Source: Sinisalibacter aestuarii
Lineage (GTDB): Bacteria > Pseudomonadota > Alphaproteobacteria > Rhodobacterales > Rhodobacteraceae
Direction: 5' to 3'
Length of the DNA stretch: 64,000 bases
Assembly: GCF_027923545.1 (NCBI RefSeq)
Contig: NZ_BROH01000001.1
Location: 372,001-436,000 of the forward strand
Both the position numbers and the translations under genes were made by a program. Shown piece by piece: positions 17,718 through 26,484 of the stretch. Below the pieces are notes generated by a model that was not told where the DNA came from, did no database searches, and saw nothing but the letters and a program-made list of their open reading frames with translations. Position 1 is the stretch's first letter, and the number at the start of each line of letters is the position of its first letter.

Positions 17718-18569
17718 ATGGCCCATCCCACGACCCACCATCACGACAGCTACTTCGATCTGGTTCGCCGCAAGCGCCTTTATGGAGGCGTGATGCTGGT
17801 CATTTTCGTCCTGCTGCTCGCGTCCGGCTTTCGATTGGCCGATGCACGCAACGCGGGTGGGTTCTGGGATGGGCTGCCGAAGGTTTTCGACTTTCCCGCC
17901 GATGTGGTGCGCGATACGGCGCCGAAGCTCGATCAGCTTCCCGGGCATATGCTGCATTTCCTGCCGTCGCTGATCGAGACGATCAACATCGCTGCCACGG
18001 CCACGCTGATCGGGGCGCTGCTCGCCATTGTGCTTTCGCTTCTGTCGACCCGAGGCCTCGCGCGCTGGCCGCGGCTGATCGGGCTGTTTCGCCGGATGAT
18101 GGACATCATGCGCGCGGTGCCGGAGATCGTGATCGCGCTGGTGCTGATCTTTGTGCTGGGCGGCGGGCCGGTGCCGGCGATGATTGCCATCGCCTTCCAC
18201 ACGGTCGGCGCGCTGGGCAAGCTGTTTTCGGAAGTGAACGAGAATGCCGATCTTAAGCCGGTGGAGGGCCTCGCCTCTGTCGGGTCGCGCTGGGGCCAGC
18301 AGATGTGGCTCGGCGTGGTGCCGCAGGTGTTGCCGAACTGGTTCAGCTACGCGCTTCTGCGGTTCGAGATCAACGTGCGCGCCTCGGCCATCCTTGGTTT
18401 CGTCGGGGCGGGCGGGATCGGCTACGAGCTGAAAAATGCAATGTCCTGGGGGCAGGGCAGGTTCGACGAGGCGGCGGCGATCTTCATCCTGCTCTTTGGC
18501 AGCATCGTTTTGTTCGACCAGCTTTCGAGCCATGTCCGCAACGGACTGGCCCACAAGGGAGGACACTGA
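17718..18569 (+). CDS. phnE: Phosphonate ABC transporter permease PhnE (first copy)
   Basis: About 283 residues with six predicted membrane segments. The coupling-loop region contains GLASVGSRWGQQMWLGVVPQ and a nearby GAGGIGYEL, typical of PhnE. The start ATG 17718 is preceded by GGAGG; the frame stays open further upstream through the end of phnD without a usable site. It would dimerise with the second permease encoded next to it, driven by PhnC. Confidence 0.93.
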   Translation: MAHPTTHHHDSYFDLVRRKRLYGGVMLVIFVLLLASGFRLADARNAGGFWDGLPKVFDFPADVVRDTAPKLDQLPGHMLHFLPSLIETINIAATATLIGALLAIVLSLLSTRGLARWPRLIGLFRRMMDIMRAVPEIVIALVLIFVLGGGPVPAMIAIAFHTVGALGKLFSEVNENADLKPVEGLASVGSRWGQQMWLGVVPQVLPNWFSYALLRFEINVRASAILGFVGAGGIGYELKNAMSWGQGRFDEAAAIFILLFGSIVLFDQLSSHVRNGLAHKGGH

Positions 18570-18570
18570 C

Positions 18571-19878
18571 ATGGCCGATGCCGCGCTTTACGCCGATGCC
18601 GACCGGCGCTTTGCCCGCAAGCGGGTGATCGCCATCGCCATCCCGGCCGCGATCCTCGCCTATCTGGTCTACGTCTTCCTTGCCTTCGACATTTCGGGCC
18701 TGGCCTCCCGTGCGCGGTGGGACAACGGGGCGATCCTGTTGTCGGATACCTGGAGCCACAAGGTGCATGTCACCCGTGACAATCGCGCGGGCAGCGTTTC
18801 AGTGGCGATCGAAGGCGAGAAGAAGGGCACTTATCCCGAGGGGACGGCTCCCGACTGGGTTGCGCTCGATGGCGAGACAACGGTGATCGAGCTTGGAGAC
18901 GGTCATATCGTGCGCTTCCTGCCCGACAATGCGCTGAGCTACGAGGTGCCGGGCTTCGGGCTGATCCGGGCACGGATCGACGGGGGCGAGGTAGTGACCA
19001 ACCTCGATCCCGACCGATTGCCGGACTGGATCTCGCTGTCCGGCACTCGGCTTCAGATCACCACGGATGCGGGCCGGGTGAGCCTGACCCGCAACCGCAC
19101 CGAGGCGTTTAACTATTTCCCCGGCTGGGAGCTGTTCTTCTTCACGCTCACCAGCCCCTATCATGGCCATACCCTCACCGATATCCTGTTCGGCCCCCGG
19201 ATCGACCCGGAGCGGGGCAATATCGCGGGCGCGTGGCACGATTTCTGGAACAACCAGATGTGGGCGCACGGCCAGGTGGCCTGGGCGATTTTCGAGACGA
19301 TCCTGATGGCCTTTCTCGGCACGTTTGGTGCGGCGCTGATTTCGCTGCCGCTGGCTTTTGTCGCGGCGAAGAACTTCACCCCTCTGGGTCCGCTTCGCTT
19401 TGCCCTGCGCCGGGTGTTTGATTTTCTGCGCGGCGTTGACGGGTTGATCTGGACGATCCTGCTCAGCCGCGCCTTCGGCCCCGGCCCGCTGACAGGCTCG
19501 CTGGCGATCCTGCTGACCGACACCGGCAGCTTCGGCAAGATGTTTTCCGAGGCACTGGAGAATGTCGATAACAAGCAGATCGAGGGTGTTGCCTCTACCG
19601 GCGCGCGCGTGGCGCATCGCTACCGCTTCGGCGTGATCCCGCAGGTGACGCCGGTATTACTGAGCCAGGTGCTTTACTTCTTCGAAAGCAACACCCGCTC
19701 GGCGACGATCATCGGTGCGATCACCGGCGGTGGTATCGGCCTGCTGCTTACGCAGGCGATGATCACGCAGAAGGATTGGGAAGAAGTCACCTATTATATC
19801 GTCCTTGTCGTGCTTATGGTCATGGCGATGGACAGCCTGTCGGGCTGGCTGAGGCGAAAGCTGATCAAAGGGGACTGA
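18571..19878 (+). CDS. phnE: Phosphonate ABC transporter permease PhnE (second copy, long)
   Basis: About 435 residues. The first 40 carry one membrane segment, followed by a soluble region of about 160 residues (roughly 45-200) that lies outside the permease core. The BPD permease domain fills the rest, with EGVASTGARVAHRYRFGVIP and ITGGGIGLLL. Long PhnE partners with such an inserted periplasmic region are usual in alphaproteobacteria. The start ATG 18571 follows GGGAGGA one base after the phnE1 stop. Together the two PhnE proteins form the channel. Confidence 0.92.
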   Translation: MADAALYADADRRFARKRVIAIAIPAAILAYLVYVFLAFDISGLASRARWDNGAILLSDTWSHKVHVTRDNRAGSVSVAIEGEKKGTYPEGTAPDWVALDGETTVIELGDGHIVRFLPDNALSYEVPGFGLIRARIDGGEVVTNLDPDRLPDWISLSGTRLQITTDAGRVSLTRNRTEAFNYFPGWELFFFTLTSPYHGHTLTDILFGPRIDPERGNIAGAWHDFWNNQMWAHGQVAWAIFETILMAFLGTFGAALISLPLAFVAAKNFTPLGPLRFALRRVFDFLRGVDGLIWTILLSRAFGPGPLTGSLAILLTDTGSFGKMFSEALENVDNKQIEGVASTGARVAHRYRFGVIPQVTPVLLSQVLYFFESNTRSATIIGAITGGGIGLLLTQAMITQKDWEEVTYYIVLVVLMVMAMDSLSGWLRRKLIKGD

Positions 19879-19879
19879 C

Positions 19880-20518
19880 ATGCGTCTGCTCGTAACGGGC
19901 AGCAACCGGGGTATCGGTGCGCATCTCGTGGCCGAGGCCCGGGCGCAGGGGCATGAGGTGCTCGGGCTCACACGGCCGGGGCGCGGCGGCGAGCTTGAGG
20001 CGGATGTGACCGATCACGCGGCCCTGCATGCCCTCGCCGTAAATGCCGGCCCGCTTGACGGGCTCGTCAACAATGCCGGCATCATCGGCCCTGCCCGCCA
20101 GTCGACGCTTGATATGGACTTTGAAGGCTTTCGTGAAACGCTGGAGGTCAACACGCTCGCGCCGCTGGCCGTGGCGCAGGCGTTTCTGCCGAACCTGCGG
20201 GCCGGACATCGGGCAAGAATAGTCTCTATCTCGTCGCAAATGGCCTGGATGGGATATCGCAAATCGGATCGGATCGCCTATCGGGCGTCGAAAGTGGCGC
20301 TCAACAAGCTGATGCAGGGTCTGGCCACCGATCTCGCGCCGGAGGGCATTGCCGTCGCCGTGGTCGATCCGGGCTGGGTGCGCACCGACATGGGCGGTTC
20401 GGAAGCGGAAGACGATCCGCGTTTCGTGGCCCGTGGCGTGCTCGATATTGTCACGAATCTCACGATGGAAGACACGGGCAGATTTCTGCACTTCACCGGT
20501 GAGGAGCGCGCCTATTGA
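19880..20518 (+). CDS. Short-chain dehydrogenase/reductase in the phn transport operon
   Basis: A 212-residue SDR. The cofactor loop is TGSNRGIG, the structural motif is VNNAG and the active site has SISSQMAW with YRASK (Tyr-x3-Lys). It starts one base after the phnE2 stop (TGACATG), so it is part of the phosphonate uptake transcript. A substrate is not evident. By position it may reduce or oxidise an aldehyde or alcohol group of an imported phosphonate, but that is inference only. It is short for an SDR but has no missing core motif. Confidence 0.85.
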   Translation: MRLLVTGSNRGIGAHLVAEARAQGHEVLGLTRPGRGGELEADVTDHAALHALAVNAGPLDGLVNNAGIIGPARQSTLDMDFEGFRETLEVNTLAPLAVAQAFLPNLRAGHRARIVSISSQMAWMGYRKSDRIAYRASKVALNKLMQGLATDLAPEGIAVAVVDPGWVRTDMGGSEAEDDPRFVARGVLDIVTNLTMEDTGRFLHFTGEERAY

Positions 20519-20542
20519 GCGCGATGTGCGGTTGCGCGCCAA

Positions 20543-20571
20543 TCGTCATGACGGATTCATCGAAACGTCAC
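20543..20571 (+). promoter_or_regulatory. PHO-box-like array upstream of plcP
   Basis: Heptamers TCGTCAT (20543), GATTCAT (20554) and ACGTCAC (20565) recur with 11-bp phase and 4-bp spacers, 56 bp before the plcP start. The layout, two CGTCA units 22 bp apart with a weaker middle unit, is the same as in front of phnC. It implies PhoB control of the lipid-remodelling operon. Confidence 0.55.
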
Positions 20572-20626
20572 GTGTTCATTACATGCCGGCGCGACAAGGC
20601 AGCAGCGAAGTTCTGGAGCTGCTCAT

Positions 20627-21454
20627 ATGTCGTCCCGCGCCCAGCCCCCGATGCCGCGCCAGATGCGCAGCCTCTTCCTCTCGGATTTCCATCTTGGCGC
20701 CAGGGCCTGCCGCCCGCGGGAAATTCTCGACTTTCTCTATGCCCATGAAGCCGAGACGATCTATCTTGTCGGCGATATCTTCGATCTCTGGCATGGCGGA
20801 CATATTCACTGGACGCCGGTGCATGATGCCGTGATCGGCGAGTTGGAACGCAGAGCGCGCTCGGGTGTGCGCGTCATCTATCTTGCTGGCAATCACGACG
20901 CGCCGTTTCGCAAGCCCGGCGCGATGAAGGTGCCCTCGGGCTGGGAGCTGCGCGAAGCCGTTGCCCACCGCGCGGCGGACGAACGGCGCTACCTTGTGCT
21001 GCATGGCGACCAATGCGACCCACGCTTCCTGCGATGGCATTGGATGACGCGGCTCGGCTCGCGGGCCGACGCTGCCATTCGCGGCCTCGATGCCTGGCTC
21101 GGGCGGCGGCTCGGGCGCCGTGACCCGGGGCGCTCGCAAACGACGCTGGAGCGCCTGATCTCGACCTTCAACGGTCTTTTCGTGATGGGTGGCGCCTTTG
21201 AGCGGCGGCTTGTTGCACTGGCGGGCGCGGCGGGGATGCAGGGTGTGATCTGCGGCCATTCGCACAAGCCCGGGCTGCACAAGGTGGGCGAGACTCTGTT
21301 TGCCAATTGCGGCGACTGGGTCGACAGTTTCACTGCACTGGCCGAGGATGAGAGCGGCAGCCTGCATCTGATCGAATGGGCCAGCAGCCCGTTCGAGCGC
21401 CCTGCGCCACGACCGCTTGCCGAGCCGGGCATGGTCGGTGGAGAACGGATATGA
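20627..21454 (+). CDS. plcP: PlcP-type phospholipase C (metallophosphoesterase)
   Basis: A 275-residue calcineurin-type metallophosphoesterase. All metal motifs are present: SDFHLG, VGDIFDLWH, AGNHD, HGDQCD and GHSHKPGLH. It resembles LpxH-like UDP-diacylglucosamine hydrolases. However, it overlaps (ATGA) a GT21-like glycosyltransferase gene, which is the arrangement known for PlcP of rhizobia and marine Roseobacters. There PlcP removes the phosphate head group of phospholipids during phosphate starvation and leaves diacylglycerol. The neighbouring phn genes and the PHO-box-like array upstream support this role over lipid A synthesis. Confidence 0.82.
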   Translation: MSSRAQPPMPRQMRSLFLSDFHLGARACRPREILDFLYAHEAETIYLVGDIFDLWHGGHIHWTPVHDAVIGELERRARSGVRVIYLAGNHDAPFRKPGAMKVPSGWELREAVAHRAADERRYLVLHGDQCDPRFLRWHWMTRLGSRADAAIRGLDAWLGRRLGRRDPGRSQTTLERLISTFNGLFVMGGAFERRLVALAGAAGMQGVICGHSHKPGLHKVGETLFANCGDWVDSFTALAEDESGSLHLIEWASSPFERPAPRPLAEPGMVGGERI

Positions 21455-22572
21455 TCGCCGTTTTCATGCTCTCTGCGCTGGTTCTCATACCGCTTGGCGT
21501 TCACCTTGCCACGAGCGCGATGACGGCGCTGCGCTACGGGCGATCTGGGCGGCCCGTGACGCCGGAATACCGCCCATATGTGTCTCTGATCCGGCCTGTT
21601 TGCGGTGTAGATACCTTCGACCGCCAAACTCTGGCGGCCTCTTTCACGCAGGATTATCCGGATTACGAGGTGCTCATATGTGCGGCCTCCGAGGACGATC
21701 CTGCCGTTGCGCTGGCGCGCGATCTGGTTGCCGCTCACCCCGAAGTGCCGGCTCGGGTTCTGGTCGGCGAAGACATGATCAGCGCCAATCCGAAGCTCAA
21801 CAATCTCGCCAAGGGCGTGCGGGCCGCCAATGGCAAATGGATGGCGGTGACCGACAGCAACCTGCTGCTTCCGCCTGATTACCTGTCGCACCTTGTGGAT
21901 TGCTGGCAGGGCGATACCGGCCTTGTATCCGGGCCGCCCGTGGGAATCTGGCCGGGCAATTTCTGGGGTGCGGTGGAATGCGCCTTTCTCAACACCAATC
22001 AGGCGCGCTGGCAATTGGCGGCGGATAGCCTTGGGATGGGTTTTGCACAGGGAAAGACTCTGTTTTTACATCGCGCCGTGCTCGATGCCGCAGGCGGGCT
22101 TTCGGCGCTGGGCCGCAATCTGGCGGAGGATGTGGCGGCGACGAAAGTCGTCCGCGCGCAGGGGCTGAAAGTACGGCTTCCCACGCGGCTTTTCCCCCAG
22201 CCTATAGGGGAGCGGACCGCGCGGTCGGTCTGGGCGCGGCAATTGCGCTGGAGCCGGGTGCGGCGCGATGGCTTCCCGCTGATTTTCCTTGCCGAGATCG
22301 CGCAAGGCCCGGCTCTGCCCCTGGCATCGCTTGCCGGGCTGGTTGCGCTTGGCGCATGGCCGGGGTGGATCCTGCCGGTATTGCCTGCGATCTGGTATGG
22401 CAGCGAATGGGCGCTGGCCCGCTATGCCGCCTGGCCCTCAGCGCTGCGCGATGTGGCGGCTATGATGGTGCGCGATGCTTTGCTGCCGCCGCTTTGGCTT
22501 GTCACGTTCGCACGGCGCGGCTTCACCTGGCGCGGCACCGAGATGGCCGCTGCGCCCGCGCCGGCGGAATAG
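21451..22572 (+). CDS. Diacylglycerol glycosyltransferase, GT21/ceramide-glucosyltransferase-like (Agt/Pgt type)
   Basis: About 373 residues. There is an N-terminal membrane helix, then a GT-A fold with the D1 region, TDSNLLLPPDYL, GRNLAEDVAA and the RQLRW form of the (Q/R)xxRW motif typical of GT21. Two or three hydrophobic segments close the C terminus. Rhizobial Pgt and Agt of this family transfer sugars to diacylglycerol to make glycolipids that replace phospholipids. The ATGA overlap with plcP couples production of diacylglycerol to its glycosylation. The sugar donor cannot be told from sequence. Confidence 0.82.
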   Translation: MIAVFMLSALVLIPLGVHLATSAMTALRYGRSGRPVTPEYRPYVSLIRPVCGVDTFDRQTLAASFTQDYPDYEVLICAASEDDPAVALARDLVAAHPEVPARVLVGEDMISANPKLNNLAKGVRAANGKWMAVTDSNLLLPPDYLSHLVDCWQGDTGLVSGPPVGIWPGNFWGAVECAFLNTNQARWQLAADSLGMGFAQGKTLFLHRAVLDAAGGLSALGRNLAEDVAATKVVRAQGLKVRLPTRLFPQPIGERTARSVWARQLRWSRVRRDGFPLIFLAEIAQGPALPLASLAGLVALGAWPGWILPVLPAIWYGSEWALARYAAWPSALRDVAAMMVRDALLPPLWLVTFARRGFTWRGTEMAAAPAPAE

Positions 22573-22575
22573 CGC

Positions 22576-23148
22576 ATGTTCGGGCTGGAAACGGTGGCTG
22601 CGGTTCTCGCCAAACATGGGCTCGTGGTGCTCGCGCCCATCGCGGTGCTCGAAGGCCCGATCGTGACGGTGATCGCTGCGTGGCTGGCGAGCCAGGGGCT
22701 GTTTTCGCTATGGAGCGTGGCTCTGGTGGTGATCCTGGCCGACCTCGTGGGAGATTTTCTGCTCTACTCCATCGGGCGCTGGGGATTAAACGGCGTGCCG
22801 GATCGCTGGCTTGGCAGGTTGGGGCTGAACCGGCCCCGTCTGGACCGCCTTGCCGCGCATTTCGAGGAGAAGGGCGGGCGCACGCTGCTCTTTGGCAAGC
22901 TTACGCATTCGGCGGGGGCGGCCGTGCTGGTGGCGGCGGGTCTGGCCCGTATGCCGGCCTTCCGCTTCGGTTGGGTCAATCTTGCCGCAACGGTGCCGAA
23001 GAGCCTTGTTTTCGTTGCGCTGGGCTACGGGTTTGGCTCGGCCTATGCCCGTATCGACAACTGGATCTCGCGCGTCTCGCTGGTGCTGCTTGCGATAATC
23101 GTCGTGGGCGGCGCGGCGTGGCTGTTCTACAGGATTGGCAAACGATGA
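22576..23148 (+). CDS. DedA-family membrane protein
   Basis: A 190-residue protein with hydrophobic segments near residues 12-32, 45-65, 128-150 and 165-185. It carries DedA features: the early APIAVLEGP segment, a GDFLLYSIGRW region and, further on, LLFGKLTHSAGAA. Some DedA members move lipid carriers or phospholipids between leaflets. Here it lies three bases after the agt-like gene and overlaps the next glycosyltransferase by four bases. It may therefore move glycolipid or polyprenyl intermediates in the remodelling operon. That role is inferred from context. Confidence 0.82.
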   Translation: MFGLETVAAVLAKHGLVVLAPIAVLEGPIVTVIAAWLASQGLFSLWSVALVVILADLVGDFLLYSIGRWGLNGVPDRWLGRLGLNRPRLDRLAAHFEEKGGRTLLFGKLTHSAGAAVLVAAGLARMPAFRFGWVNLAATVPKSLVFVALGYGFGSAYARIDNWISRVSLVLLAIIVVGGAAWLFYRIGKR

Positions 23149-23843
23149 GAGATCCGGTCCGGCTGAGCTGTATTGTGCCCGCCTATAACGAAGCGCCACG
23201 GATTGCCGCTGTGCTGACGGTGCTGCTCGCATGTGAAAACGTGGATGAGATCATCGTTGTGGATGACGGTTCCAGCGATGGAACCGACACTATTGTTGAG
23301 GAAATTGAACAATATTTCGCCAAACTGTCGCTTGTTCGCCAGCTCCGGAACGGTGGCAAGACACGGGCGGTGATGGCGGGCCTCCTGGCAGCCCGGGGCG
23401 AATATGTGCTGCTGCTCGACAGCGATCTCGTGGGCCTTGCGCCATCGGATATCGACCGGCTGATCGTGCCGGTTCTTTCCGGGCGGGCCATGGCAAGCCT
23501 GAGCCTGCGGCGCAACGCGCCGAAGCCGTGGCACTGGCTGGGGGTCGATTATATTTCCGGCGAGCGGGTGATGCCGCGCGCCGTTCTCGCCGACCGGATG
23601 GCCGACCTCGACAGGCTGCCGCGCTTTGGCCTCGAAGTGTTCATGAACCGGCTTTGGATTGCGGCGGACATGAACGTGGCGGTGGTGCCCTGGCCGGGTG
23701 TGACCAGCCCCATGAAATACGAAAAACGTGGACGGATGCGGGGCCTTATGGCTGATCTGGGGATGCTGCACGACATTTTCCGCACGATTGGCCCAATTGC
23801 GGCCATTGCTCAGATCATCGCGCTTCGCGCGTTACGGGTGTGA
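23145..23843 (+). CDS. Family 2 glycosyltransferase
   Basis: About 232 residues. The nucleotide-sugar fold shows [24 protein letters not shown] and the metal-binding LLDSDLVG. There is no clear membrane anchor apart from a hydrophobic C-terminal helix. The start ATG 23145 overlaps the dedA stop as ATGA; the frame is open far upstream inside other genes and that part is not coding. It is the fourth gene of the plcP operon and may add a sugar to the lipid made by the GT21-like enzyme. It could also act with the following hexapeptide protein on another product. Confidence 0.82.
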   Translation: MRDPVRLSCIVPAYNEAPRIAAVLTVLLACENVDEIIVVDDGSSDGTDTIVEEIEQYFAKLSLVRQLRNGGKTRAVMAGLLAARGEYVLLLDSDLVGLAPSDIDRLIVPVLSGRAMASLSLRRNAPKPWHWLGVDYISGERVMPRAVLADRMADLDRLPRFGLEVFMNRLWIAADMNVAVVPWPGVTSPMKYEKRGRMRGLMADLGMLHDIFRTIGPIAAIAQIIALRALRV

Positions 23844-23857
23844 ACAAGGAGAGAAAC

Positions 23858-24472
23858 ATGGCGAAACTGGGCGATGAGCCGTTCATCCACGAAGGGTGCG
23901 AAATCACCGGCTCCACGTTCGGGCGGTTTGTCGAGATCGGGGCGGGGAGCCGGATCACATTCAGCCGGATTGGTGACTATTCCTACTGCGACCGGCAGGC
24001 CGACATCGCCAATACCGACGTGGGGAAATTCGCCAATATCGCCAGCTTCACCCGGATCGGGCCGACCGATCACCCGATGCACCGCGCCTCGCTTCACCAT
24101 TTTCTCTATCGCTCGCCCGACTATTGGGACGATGCCGACATTGACGAGGACTTCTTTGCGCATCGCAAATCGCGGCTGGCGCGGATCGGGCACGATACAT
24201 GGATCGGCCACGGCGCGGTGATCCGGCCCGAGGTGACCATCGGCGATGGTGCTGTGGTCGCCTCAAGCGCCGTAGTGACGAAGGATGTGGCGCCCTACAC
24301 CATTGTGGCGGGCGTTCCGGCACAGCCGATCCGCCAGCGCTTTGCACCGGAGACCGCCGAGCGGCTCATCGCGCTGGCATGGTGGGATTGGAGCCACGAG
24401 ATTCTGCGTGCGCGGCTGGACGATTTCCGCAAGCTTGAGATCGCGGAATTTCTCGAAAAGTATCAGAGTTAG
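23858..24472 (+). CDS. Hexapeptide-repeat transferase of phosphonate metabolism (TIGR03308 type)
   Basis: About 204 residues forming a left-handed beta helix. Imperfect hexapeptide repeats run from residue 15 to 60 and again in [20 protein letters not shown] to [20 protein letters not shown]. The histidine typical of xenobiotic acetyltransferases is in [11 protein letters not shown]. Proteins of this kind recur in alphaproteobacterial C-P lyase loci, but their reaction is not established. I chose ATG 23858 behind AAGGAGA; a GTG at 23840 would overlap the previous gene by four bases. It ends three bases from the convergent phnM-like gene. Confidence 0.85.
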   Translation: MAKLGDEPFIHEGCEITGSTFGRFVEIGAGSRITFSRIGDYSYCDRQADIANTDVGKFANIASFTRIGPTDHPMHRASLHHFLYRSPDYWDDADIDEDFFAHRKSRLARIGHDTWIGHGAVIRPEVTIGDGAVVASSAVVTKDVAPYTIVAGVPAQPIRQRFAPETAERLIALAWWDWSHEILRARLDDFRKLEIAEFLEKYQS

Positions 24473-24475
24473 GGT

Positions 24476-25684
24476 CTATTCTGCGGCAAGCCGCAGATTG
24501 CGGTTGCCGGAGAGGAAGCGGTGTGCGAGCGCGCCGGACAGGTGGGCGATGCGGCCCGCGGAAATCGTTGCCTCGATCCGGCGGGTTTCTTCATGGATCA
24601 CCACGAAGTCGGCCCGCATCCCCCGATCGAGCCTGCCCCGGTCCGCCAGCCGCATGATCCGGGCCGGCGTGGCCGAGATCATCGCCCAGGCGTCGGGCAG
24701 GCTTCTGAGCCCGGCATCGGCCAGAACCCAGGCGGCTTCGGCAAGGGACGGGTAGTGGTAGTCGGAGACCAGCACGTCGCAATGGCCGCGCGCAATCAGC
24801 GACATCGCCGCCACATTGCCCGATTGCGATCCGCCGCGCACCACGTTGGGGGCGCCCATGATCACCGGATCCTTCATCGCCTTGGCGGCGGCGGCGGCGT
24901 TGAACGTGGTGGGAAATTCCGCGATCCGGGCGCCGAGCATACGGAAGCGCTCGCGGGTGTCGCCGTCGGGGTCGTCATGACTGCCATAGGTGATGCCGAG
25001 CCGGTCGAAGGCTTCAGCGAGCTTGAGCAGATGACGGGGCACCTCACCCGCCCTGGCCCGGGCGCGTTCGAGCTTGTCGGCGAAGGCATCGACGGGCTTG
25101 CCCTCGCGTTCCGCCCATGCCGCGAGTTTGTGCGGCGCGTGGCTTGCCATCAACAGCGCTTCGGGCAGGTGGTTGTTGAATATCACATAGTCGATCCCGT
25201 GGCGGGTGACGGCGCCGATCAGCCTGTCGCGGGTCTCGGGCAGGTGGGTTTCGAGACGGATCTGCAACCGCATGTCGAGCAGGGCGCCGGGCCTGAAGGC
25301 GTCGAGTTCAGCCATCAGCGCCTCGGCGAAATCCGGGCTGCGCAGCCCTCCCTCCCAGCTCCAGCTCTGGGCAAGCCAGGCGGTGGTAGCGCCATGCGCG
25401 GCGGCATCGCGCTCGGTGGTGCGCAGGCCCGATTCGATGGGAAAAGGTGCGGAGGGGCGCGGGGCGATGTGACGCTCGAAGGCGTCGCCGTGCAGGTCGA
25501 CGATTCCGGGCAGAACGAGATAGCCTGTCAGGTCCACCTCCGGCAGCGCAGCCTCGGTGATCCGGCCATTGTCGACAGACAGTGCATCGCGCCGCAGCGC
25601 GCCGTCGCGAAGAATATGTGCGCCGGTGAAGCGAAGGGGAGGAAGCGTGGCCATTTTCGAAACCTGCTCTGGTTTGGCAGCCAT
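24476..25684 (-). CDS. PhnM-like amidohydrolase (divergent paralogue)
   Basis: Up to 402 residues; an internal ATG at 25654 is also possible. It shares with PhnM the metal motif VDLHGD, GSHDDPDGDT, IMGAPNVVRGGS and SGNVAA, so it belongs to the same amidohydrolase family as ribose 1-methylphosphonate 5-triphosphate diphosphatase. The conserved SLMDHTPGQRQF block of the canonical PhnM encoded at 31742 is replaced here by VIFNNHLPEALL. A different substrate or a specialised step is therefore possible. It follows phnF on the minus strand (gap 37 bp) and converges with the hexapeptide transferase. Confidence 0.85.
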   Translation of the reverse strand: MAAKPEQVSKMATLPPLRFTGAHILRDGALRRDALSVDNGRITEAALPEVDLTGYLVLPGIVDLHGDAFERHIAPRPSAPFPIESGLRTTERDAAAHGATTAWLAQSWSWEGGLRSPDFAEALMAELDAFRPGALLDMRLQIRLETHLPETRDRLIGAVTRHGIDYVIFNNHLPEALLMASHAPHKLAAWAEREGKPVDAFADKLERARARAGEVPRHLLKLAEAFDRLGITYGSHDDPDGDTRERFRMLGARIAEFPTTFNAAAAAKAMKDPVIMGAPNVVRGGSQSGNVAAMSLIARGHCDVLVSDYHYPSLAEAAWVLADAGLRSLPDAWAMISATPARIMRLADRGRLDRGMRADFVVIHEETRRIEATISAGRIAHLSGALAHRFLSGNRNLRLAAE

Positions 25685-25721
25685 CTATACCTGTGGATTG
25701 TATCGGGATCGTGACGCGATC

Positions 25722-26432
25722 TCAGTCACTTGCCATGGTCAGTGTCACCCGGTCGCCGGCGAACCAGGTGATGCCCCGTTCCACCGGCTCGCCTTCGGGG
25801 GTCACATTGAGCCCCACCGTGCGCAAAAGCGGCGCGCCTTCGGAGATGCCAAGATGCAGGGCCTGGGTGGGCGAAGCACGCTCGGCGGTGATCCGGGTTT
25901 CGGCGCGGATGTAATCGGCGATGCCATTCTGCCGCAGCGCCTCGGTGACGGACGAGACGGTTTTCAGCGTATCGGCGAGGCCGGGCAGGCGCGTGGCGGG
26001 AAAGACGCTTTCGAAATGTGCGACGGCCACGCCGCCGGAAAGCGACAGGCCCTCGTAGACCAGCACCGATGTGCCGGGATCGAGCGCGAGGGCCTCGGCC
26101 TCGGTCGCATCGCATGGCCGGGTCTGAAGCCGCAGCACGCGCTTTTCCGGCAGCCGGCCGGAAGCGCGGATATTCTGGTGAAACCGCACGCGCTTGCCGA
26201 TCGGGTAGAGCGTAGGCTCGGCGGCGACGAACACGCCCGCGCCGCGCCGGGACTGGACGAGGCCACGTTCGGCCATATCCGCGAGCGCATGGCGCACGGT
26301 GTGCCGGTTTACCCCGAACCGCGCCGCGAGCTGAGCCTCGGTCGGCAGTTTGTCGCCCGCGCTGTAATGGCCGGCGGCAATTTCGTTTTCCAGCGTTTCT
26401 GCGATGGATTTCCAGACGGGGGTGCGGGCCAT
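25722..26432 (-). CDS. phnF: GntR/HutC-family regulator of phosphonate metabolism, PhnF
   Basis: A 236-residue regulator. The N-terminal winged helix reads LPTEAQLAARFGVNRHTVR, and the C-terminal UTRA domain (from about residue 90) would bind a phosphonate-related ligand. It is divergent from phnG with 98 bp between them, which matches PhnF repressors of C-P lyase clusters. Its own operon includes the PhnM-like gene. Repeated TGTCTA half-sites in the intergenic region are the likely binding sites, so it probably represses both directions. Confidence 0.92.
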   Translation of the reverse strand: MARTPVWKSIAETLENEIAAGHYSAGDKLPTEAQLAARFGVNRHTVRHALADMAERGLVQSRRGAGVFVAAEPTLYPIGKRVRFHQNIRASGRLPEKRVLRLQTRPCDATEAEALALDPGTSVLVYEGLSLSGGVAVAHFESVFPATRLPGLADTLKTVSSVTEALRQNGIADYIRAETRITAERASPTQALHLGISEGAPLLRTVGLNVTPEGEPVERGITWFAGDRVTLTMASD

Positions 26433-26438
26433 GGCGGA

Positions 26439-26456
26439 GTGTCACAAAGATTTCAC
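26439..26456 (+). promoter_or_regulatory. PHO box between phnF and phnG
   Basis: GTGTCAC and ATTTCAC are separated by AAAG, close to the PhoB consensus of two CTGTCAT/C heptamers with a 4-bp spacer. It lies 74-92 bp before the phnG start. It supports direct PhoB activation of the C-P lyase operon. Confidence 0.6.
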
Positions 26457-26484
26457 GAGACTCCCGGGCTGCGTTGGCCTAGGA

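Noticed and set aside
22356-23144. Upstream extension of the GT2 frame
   Set aside because: It overlaps the agt-like and dedA genes in another frame. The family N terminus and the ATGA overlap place the start at 23145.
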